A DNA stretch of 64,000 nt from Mesostigma viride (lineage: Eukaryota > Streptophyta > Mesostigmatophyceae > Mesostigmatales > Mesostigmataceae). Of the stretch, positions 59,601 through 64,000 are shown in pieces (position 1 is the first letter of the stretch; the number at the start of each line of letters is the position of its first letter). The notes below the pieces were generated by a model. That model did not search any database and was not told the origin of the DNA. It was given only the letters and a program-made list of their open reading frames with translations. Made by a program: the position numbers and the translations under genes. The stretch lies in contig RPFO01000027.1 of assembly GCA_009746045.1 (NCBI GenBank), positions 1,372,976 to 1,436,975 on the forward strand. The letters are read 5' to 3'.

Positions 59601-60305
59601 ATGCTCTAGCACCTTGTATTTTGTGTACCTGTCCACGCACACCAACAGTTGCATGCCCCTGATGTGTTGGATATCACACTGCAGATCACCAATGCTCTGA
59701 GGTAGAGCTTTGGCATGTGATTTCCTGGGCTTGTTGGAGGACAACTGGCACTTACACCGTGAGGCAGCTTGCTGGCACGCCTTGAGAAGGGGTGCCCTGC
59801 CCATACGGAAGGCAAAGTTGTTTGACAGAGAAGTGGCATGCCCAAACATGTTGTGGATTCGGGCACCCAACTCCTGGTACACAGAGGAAGCAGTCCCTGG
59901 CACAGTCAGGACTGTGCTGTCAGGTTGTCCAGCATCACCATGCTGACTTCCATCCTGTTCTGACTCAGAGCCTGAGTCACCCTGCTCATGCCCAACACCT
60001 GGACCGCCAGCAGGGACCACATGCATACCACCAGAGGCCTTCACACCCCTCTGTGGTTGTACATTGGTTTCTCTCAAAATGAGAGGTCCACCCTCGTGCC
60101 CAGCACGAGGATGCATGGGGTCAGACATTCTTACAGCTGCACCAGCTGTCAAGGACGTCTTCATAGGAACCTGTACCTCTCCAGGTGACCTGGGGCCACC
60201 CTGAACCTGGAGATCACCCTCTTGTTGCCCAGATATAAAATCTGCATTGGAGCACCTGGCCTCCCCCTTGGGTGAATTAAGGTGTGTAGGGGTTGCCTCA
60301 GACAG
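56683..60305 (-). CDS. pol: pol: integrase, retropepsin-like segment, reverse transcriptase, RNase H
   Basis: It continues gag in the same frame after one TGA. Integrase (60164-58800) shows DLQCDIQHIRGMQLLVCVDR, IQVDMQFQHLKGD and HGQQGAIERAIQEVKKL, the three acidic positions in order. A VGQKVLAWKEPSLYGKRGSW segment follows. A protease-like stretch (about 58720-58480) has ALEVDTNSQVSIIG and, one frame away, ALLGQNFLC. Reverse transcriptase (58505-57400) has KLKFVIKMKEVDG, VVVDFKRAFLEG and YASLHGDDLHLIA, where HGDD stands for the usual YVDD. RNase H (57426-56683) has ELYVDSSM, AVSSDVAECRAI, LLKTDSMG and HIPGVDNPADALTK, of Copia type. Shifts lie near 58740, 58505 and 57430, the last in a run of seven G. 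Confidence 0.8.
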
Positions 60306-61428
60306 TCACTGCTCCTTGTTGTCTTCTTGCTGACTGCCCTTTGAAGGCTGGCCTGCCTGGGACTTGTTGTTGTTCTTGTTGTTGTTTTTGTTGTTATTCT
60401 TGTTGCTGCCCTGGCCCTGGGTCTTCTTGAAGCTGGGACACTCCTTCTTGATGTGCCCCCACCCCTTGCACAGGTAGCATTGTATCTTTGACTTGCCCTG
60501 GCCACTGCCCCCGTTGTCAGATGCGTTGCCCTGCTTGGGCTGACCACCCACCCGCCTGAACACCGACTTGGAGTGTGACCTCCCGTCAGGGTCGGGTGAA
60601 TGATTGGCCTTCCGCTTGTTATGGTTGCCCCTACGCCCTCCTTGGCTTCTGTCAGCCTCGGACGATTTGGAGCCACCCTGGGTACGCCCACCTGCCTGGG
60701 TAGCCTTCACTGCTGGCACTCCACCCTCAAACAGCTCCTCTGCCTCGAGTGCTTGTTTGATTATGACCTTGTAGGCCTTGAGGGTTGAGTGTGGGGCACA
60801 CATGACCTTTAAAGAGCCACGTGTAGCCTTATCCAGCCCAGAGACCTTCAACCAGTTGGTCAGGGCTATGTTATCTGCCACGTTGAAACCGTGGGCCCTG
60901 CCTTCCTCAACCATTTTGCAATAGCTAAGGAAATTCTGGATGAGATCCCCCTTGACCTCCCACCCTTGATACTTGTCTTGCCAATGGATGCCGACCTTCT
61001 TTCGCTGGTCTTCAAGCAACTCCTTCAGCTCAGCTACATACACTGCCCAGGCCTTGTTGGCCTTCTTACATTCCCTGGTTAGGTCTTTGATCTGATCAGT
61101 GCACTTGCCAAACGTGCTGCTGCCTATCCAGATCTGATAGTAGTTGGTACCCCCGTACAAACTAGGAAACCCTTCCAGCCCTTCAACAAACTCTTCAGCC
61201 TGCTTGGGCTTGGAGTCTGACGTGACAGGTTGCAGCTGATTAACAATTAATAAGCCCTGAGTGGTAAGGTCAAAACCATGAACAGCTTGTGTATTATTAG
61301 GGTTGTGATGAACATTGGTAATTTCCCCGGTGACACCCACGTCATCTACGTGCCGGCTGTCCCACTACTGCAGCACCACCATTGTTCCCGCTGGCTGGGG
61401 CACCTTTGCTACGGCGCCCGTCTGCCAT
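60306..61428 (-). CDS. gag: gag with zinc knuckle
   Basis: The ATG at 61428 opens MADGRRSKGAPASG. A one-base shift near 61345 leads into the long frame that ends at TGA (60308-60306). The middle region has Copia-type gag features (IWIGSSTFGKCTDQI, NFLSYCKMVEEG). A basic linker precedes a CCHC knuckle, CYLCKGWGHIKKEC (about 60480), and an asparagine/lysine-rich end. The protein would form the retrotransposon particle and bind its RNA. The first 28 codons are assigned by position and need the frameshift to be real or an error. Confidence 0.75.
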
Positions 61429-61587
61429 TATTCACTACAAGCTATCCAAAACACCTCAGCAAAGCAGCAAAAAAATATGTACAAAACTGTCTCAATTGCC
61501 GCCTGCGCCGGTGTCGCCGCCGCCCCCGCGAATCGCCGCTGAAAATCGACAAAATGCCGACTTGTACGTGAAAACGGGCCGATTTAT
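61429..61587 (-). other. Spacer between the extra ORF and gag
   Basis: 159 bp without a gene. It carries GC-rich GGCGGCGGCGACACC and a T-run on the minus strand. Confidence 0.5.
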
Positions 61588-62333
61588 TCAGTAATCGAGG
61601 CCGCGAAAATCACAGTACTGATAGGAGTACTCTGGATCCTCCATATCCGGCGTGTGTGCCGGACCTGCGCCCGTATGAATCAACACCGGAGTGTTCGCTG
61701 CGTTTTGCGTCGGCTCGAAAATTGCAATTCGCCGACGCGCGACGAGGCGCAGAGGATGGGTAAAGATTGAGAGCAACTCCCAACCTGATGGAATCCACTC
61801 GCGCAATGCTGCGAGAAAGGCGACCAGGTTGATGAGCACCTGTCGCTCCGACTGCGCACGCCGCGTGTGAGCAGCGACAGCAACGCGAGGTCTTGAAATA
61901 AATTTGTCGTGACCACCGGCGCGCCCCCCGTGCGTGTCGATGCCCAGTTTTGCAAATTTCTCTGGTAGCCGGTCAGCGAGGAAATGGCGTTGTCGATCTC
62001 CTCGATAGCGGTGGTGACCTCAGTTACCGACCGCAAGCCGCCCCGGACCTGGACCGTGAATTGCGAAAGAATGTTTCGAATGGTGTCCAACGGCCCACGG
62101 ATGGCCGGCACCAGTTGCGGCAGTTGGGGGTTCTCGGGAAAATCCCCGAGCAATGGGAGTGCTGCGCGCTGCCGACGATGGAGTTCGTCAAGCGAAATCG
62201 TGACCTCGTCAAGCAGTTGTTGCCACGATGGCGCAGCCGGCCTTGGCTCGCTCGGATGCGGAGCCGGTAAGGGGTCAGCCGGCGGAGCAGCTACCTCCTC
62301 AGTTGGAATGCGGAATTCCTTAGAATTTGGCAT
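61588..62333 (-). CDS. Extra ORF between the 5' LTR and gag, unrecognised
   Basis: Starts at an ATG 24 bp inside the 5' LTR. The first frame (MPNSKEFRIPTEEV onward) is open to 61680, but the likely reading changes frame near 61860 to VLINLVAFLAALREWIPSGW and ends at 61588 with an acidic, tyrosine-rich YSYQYCDFRGLDY. The total is about 245 residues. The middle is helical with regular hydrophobic spacing (LDTIRNILSQF, IEEIDNAISSL). No family is recognised; a capsid-like or regulatory role would be a guess. Confidence 0.5.
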
Positions 62334-62357
62334 GTTTGGAAAAAGGCGAGTAATACG

Positions 62358-62974
62358 AGTTGCGAGAGAGTGAATGCCCTGAATTCCGCCATGGTTCTTG
62401 CAGGAATGTTGCCTTTATTAAGAATAAGGAACACAGACGTAAGTCACGTCACTTCCAAGACTGCACGCAGCACAGACAACAGGGTCGCAGTGCCAAGAGA
62501 ACGTGCACGCAAGAACTAGCGTCCCCGTGCGACCAAGTCACACATATAGCTTGCTAGGGACGCGTCCAAGTATTCAGCTGTACTGTCACAGCTGAACTGT
62601 CAATCAATTGATTACACAGACTCTGGCACGCCTTTGGCGCGCAGATCTATCACTTGTCCATACGGCTAGTCCTGTGGACCTATCCGTACACTACTCAGTA
62701 TCAATTGTCTCATAGGTCCTGGCGCGCTACAGTGCGCCTACCTATCAATTGACCATCAAGTCCTGTACAAGTCCTGTCAACGTCCTGCGGACTATCAAAG
62801 TGACACTTGTACATCCTGTGTCCGTACGCGCCCACAGTGGCGCGCCGGGTACTGTCGGCACAGCCTAGGAAACGTCATAACTTTTACGTTCCTTAACCAA
62901 ATGAGGCGTTCAAGGTGCCGCTGGAAAGAGCGTAACAATCTCTATCCATCTAACGTAAATCCTTTACGTTAACT
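62358..62974 (-). repeat. 5' LTR, 617 bp
   Basis: Intact, AGTT...AACT ended on the plus strand. It contains AATAAAGGCAAC (minus strand), a likely polyadenylation context, and shows the TTAA into which the piggyBac element went in the other LTR. Confidence 0.9.
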
Positions 62975-62979
62975 AGGGT

Positions 62980-63714
62980 CAAGTCGTCGTCAAGGGTGAA
63001 GTGAGTCTTCTCGAGCCGCTTGCGGCGTCTGAGAAAGGAAATCTTGTCCGCCGGGTTCTTAAAGGTGAGCCGGAGCGGGGGCGCCCCTGCCTTAACCCGC
63101 GCGCGGGGAAGGCGGTGGGCGACCAGCTCGATCTCACCTGTAAGGCGCCCATGCGACCAAGAATTTCTCTCTCAAACGCACGTGCAAGCTGCTCAGAATT
63201 CTCACCTTCCTCCATGTCGAAGTTCTTGACGATGACGTTGAGGCTGCGCTTGGCCGAGCTCGGCCTCCTCGCGGAGGTCAAGCGTCTGCTGCTGGATCGA
63301 GCTGGACTGCGACGGCGGAGGTGGTGGAGGTGGTGTGCTGCTTAAGCATGTCCGCCCAGGTCGTGATGGGAGGAGCATCGCCTGCCAGGCCAGCAGGGGC
63401 TGGCTTGGCGGCAATGTCCTTCACCGCCTGGGCGGTGAGGCCTGCGGTGTTCTGCAGGACCTCGATAGCGATGGCATTGTCCTTATTAAGACGCTGGTCG
63501 ATGTCGCGGAGCTGGGCCGGAGATGGAGTCGGTGGAGGCGGAGGGGGTGTGTGTGTGTGTGGAGGCGAGGAGGGTGGCGGTGGGGGTGGGGATGGTACGT
63601 GGGGAGCTCAGCAGCTACTAGCGTGCGACCCACAGCTGCCACATCTGCAGCAATGGGCGTCACGTGCTGTGAGAGGGCGTCGTGGAGGTGGTGGAGGAAG
63701 GTGGATTCGGTCAT
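62980..63714 (-). pseudogene. LINE ORF1 protein, N-terminal and central part (split by LTR element)
   Basis: ATG at 63714 opens MTESTFLHHLHDALSQHV. After a GT-rich stretch the frames change several times: one reads QLRDIDQRLNKDNAIAIEVL (coiled-coil-like), another LNVIVKNFDMEEGENSEQL (RRM-like, about 63240), another LTFKNPADKISFLRRRKRLE and HFTLDDDLT before the AGGGT duplication. The C-terminal remainder is at 52082-52244. The domain order matches the ORF1 at 7010-8278. Confidence 0.7.
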
Positions 63715-63739
63715 GGATGGAATGGATTGTGTAAGCTAT

Positions 63740-64000
63740 CCATGTCCTATAGTCACAGGGACCGTTGCGGGCCGGCACCACGGCCCGAATCGCTATGAAT
63801 GCCATACGCGCCATGCCGAGGGCCAGGGCCTCCGTTTTGGGGCTGATTTCTAGACCAAGAGCCCGAGCCTCGAGCGCCAGGCAGACTGTCCAGCCAAAGT
63901 TGGGCAGACGCCGGCTTCTCGATGATCGCGATGTCGTCGGCATAAATGAGGTCAGCTAGTAAATTCTGCTTGTTAGTCGGCCCCCCTTAACCCCAAGCTC
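63740..64000 (-). pseudogene. LINE reverse-transcriptase fragment at the window edge
   Basis: The minus strand reads LIYADDIAIIEKPAS (about 63950), the catalytic motif of a LINE reverse transcriptase, then LGLEISPKTEALALGM in the next frame. It passes into the GGCATTCATAGCGATTCGGG block that is also part of the hairpin-A LINE 3' region. It is truncated by the window end, and lies upstream of and in the same orientation as the ORF1 at 63714. Confidence 0.65.

Larger units (their letters stand above)
52250..62974 (-). mobile_element. LTR retrotransposon with Copia-like reverse transcriptase, nearly complete
   Basis: Two nearly identical LTRs bound it, and AGGGT repeats on the outside (52245-52249 and 62975-62979) are a 5-bp target duplication. 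In order from the 5' LTR on the minus strand come an extra ORF, gag with a zinc knuckle, integrase, a retropepsin-like segment, reverse transcriptase and RNase H, then about 900 bp without a clear gene and a purine tract. Without the piggyBac insertion in its 3' LTR it is about 7.9 kb. LTR similarity points to recent insertion. The frame breaks in pol may be mutations or consensus errors. Confidence 0.9.

Noticed and set aside
60161-60691. Minus-strand 176-codon frame rich in Arg and Thr
   Set aside because: It is a shadow of the gag 3' end in another frame, explained by the asparagine/lysine-rich coding sequence.

Overview
This is a stretch of eukaryotic nuclear DNA. It has spliced genes with GT-AG introns, GC-rich exons, very long microsatellites and layer on layer of transposable elements. 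The spliced genes that can be modelled are a PHAF1/UPF0183 autophagy-factor homologue, a MORN-repeat protein of the MORN2 (flagellar/ciliary) type, and an unrecognised zinc-finger gene. Together with the style of the LINEs this suggests a green alga or another flagellate microalga. The species cannot be fixed from the sequence, and no bacterial or organellar features were seen.

Layout. 1-15.7 kb is a graveyard of retroelements: one LTR with its polypurine tract, a solo LTR in the opposite orientation, LINE reverse-transcriptase and ORF1 remnants, two SINE-like elements, and a Gypsy integrase tail with a PHD finger. 16.65-29.3 kb is the PHAF1 homologue on the minus strand in three exons. Its first modelled intron holds a perfect 6,420-bp GTT array (2,140 copies) and its second holds GAGT/GATA arrays and a 19-bp-arm palindrome. 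A 0.9-kb intergenic region separates it from a divergent MORN-repeat gene (30.2-37.25 kb, plus strand, seven exons), in which nearly every intron is filled with a different tandem repeat. 38-39.7 kb holds LINE 3' ends.

39,750-51,092 is bounded by perfect 49-bp inverted repeats that begin CACTA. They are flanked by a TG duplication and followed by subterminal repeats, so this is read as an 11.3-kb CACTA-type DNA transposon. It contains a six-exon zinc-finger gene, isolated exon-like segments, several satellites, fragments of other elements, and a LINE inserted in its right end. It interrupts a LINE open frame.

52,250-62,974 is a nearly intact LTR retrotransposon on the minus strand. Its 617/621-bp LTRs are flanked by a 5-bp AGGGT duplication, and it sits inside a LINE ORF1 whose two halves lie on either side. 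It carries an extra ORF ahead of gag, then gag and pol in one frame separated by a single TGA, then reverse transcriptase and RNase H. Its 3' LTR is itself interrupted by a 2.86-kb piggyBac-type element flanked by TTAA; the 5' LTR shows the empty site. The order of events is therefore LINE, then LTR element, then piggyBac.

Two short hairpin-plus-AT-tail signatures recur through the window. Hairpin A is CACGTGACGCAGTCACGTG followed by TTAA repeats. Hairpin B is centred on CTCCCAACGGAG followed by TTTAA-like tails. They look like the 3' recognition ends of at least two LINE families, and one is shared with a SINE. Many long open frames here are only translations of microsatellites and are not annotated as genes.
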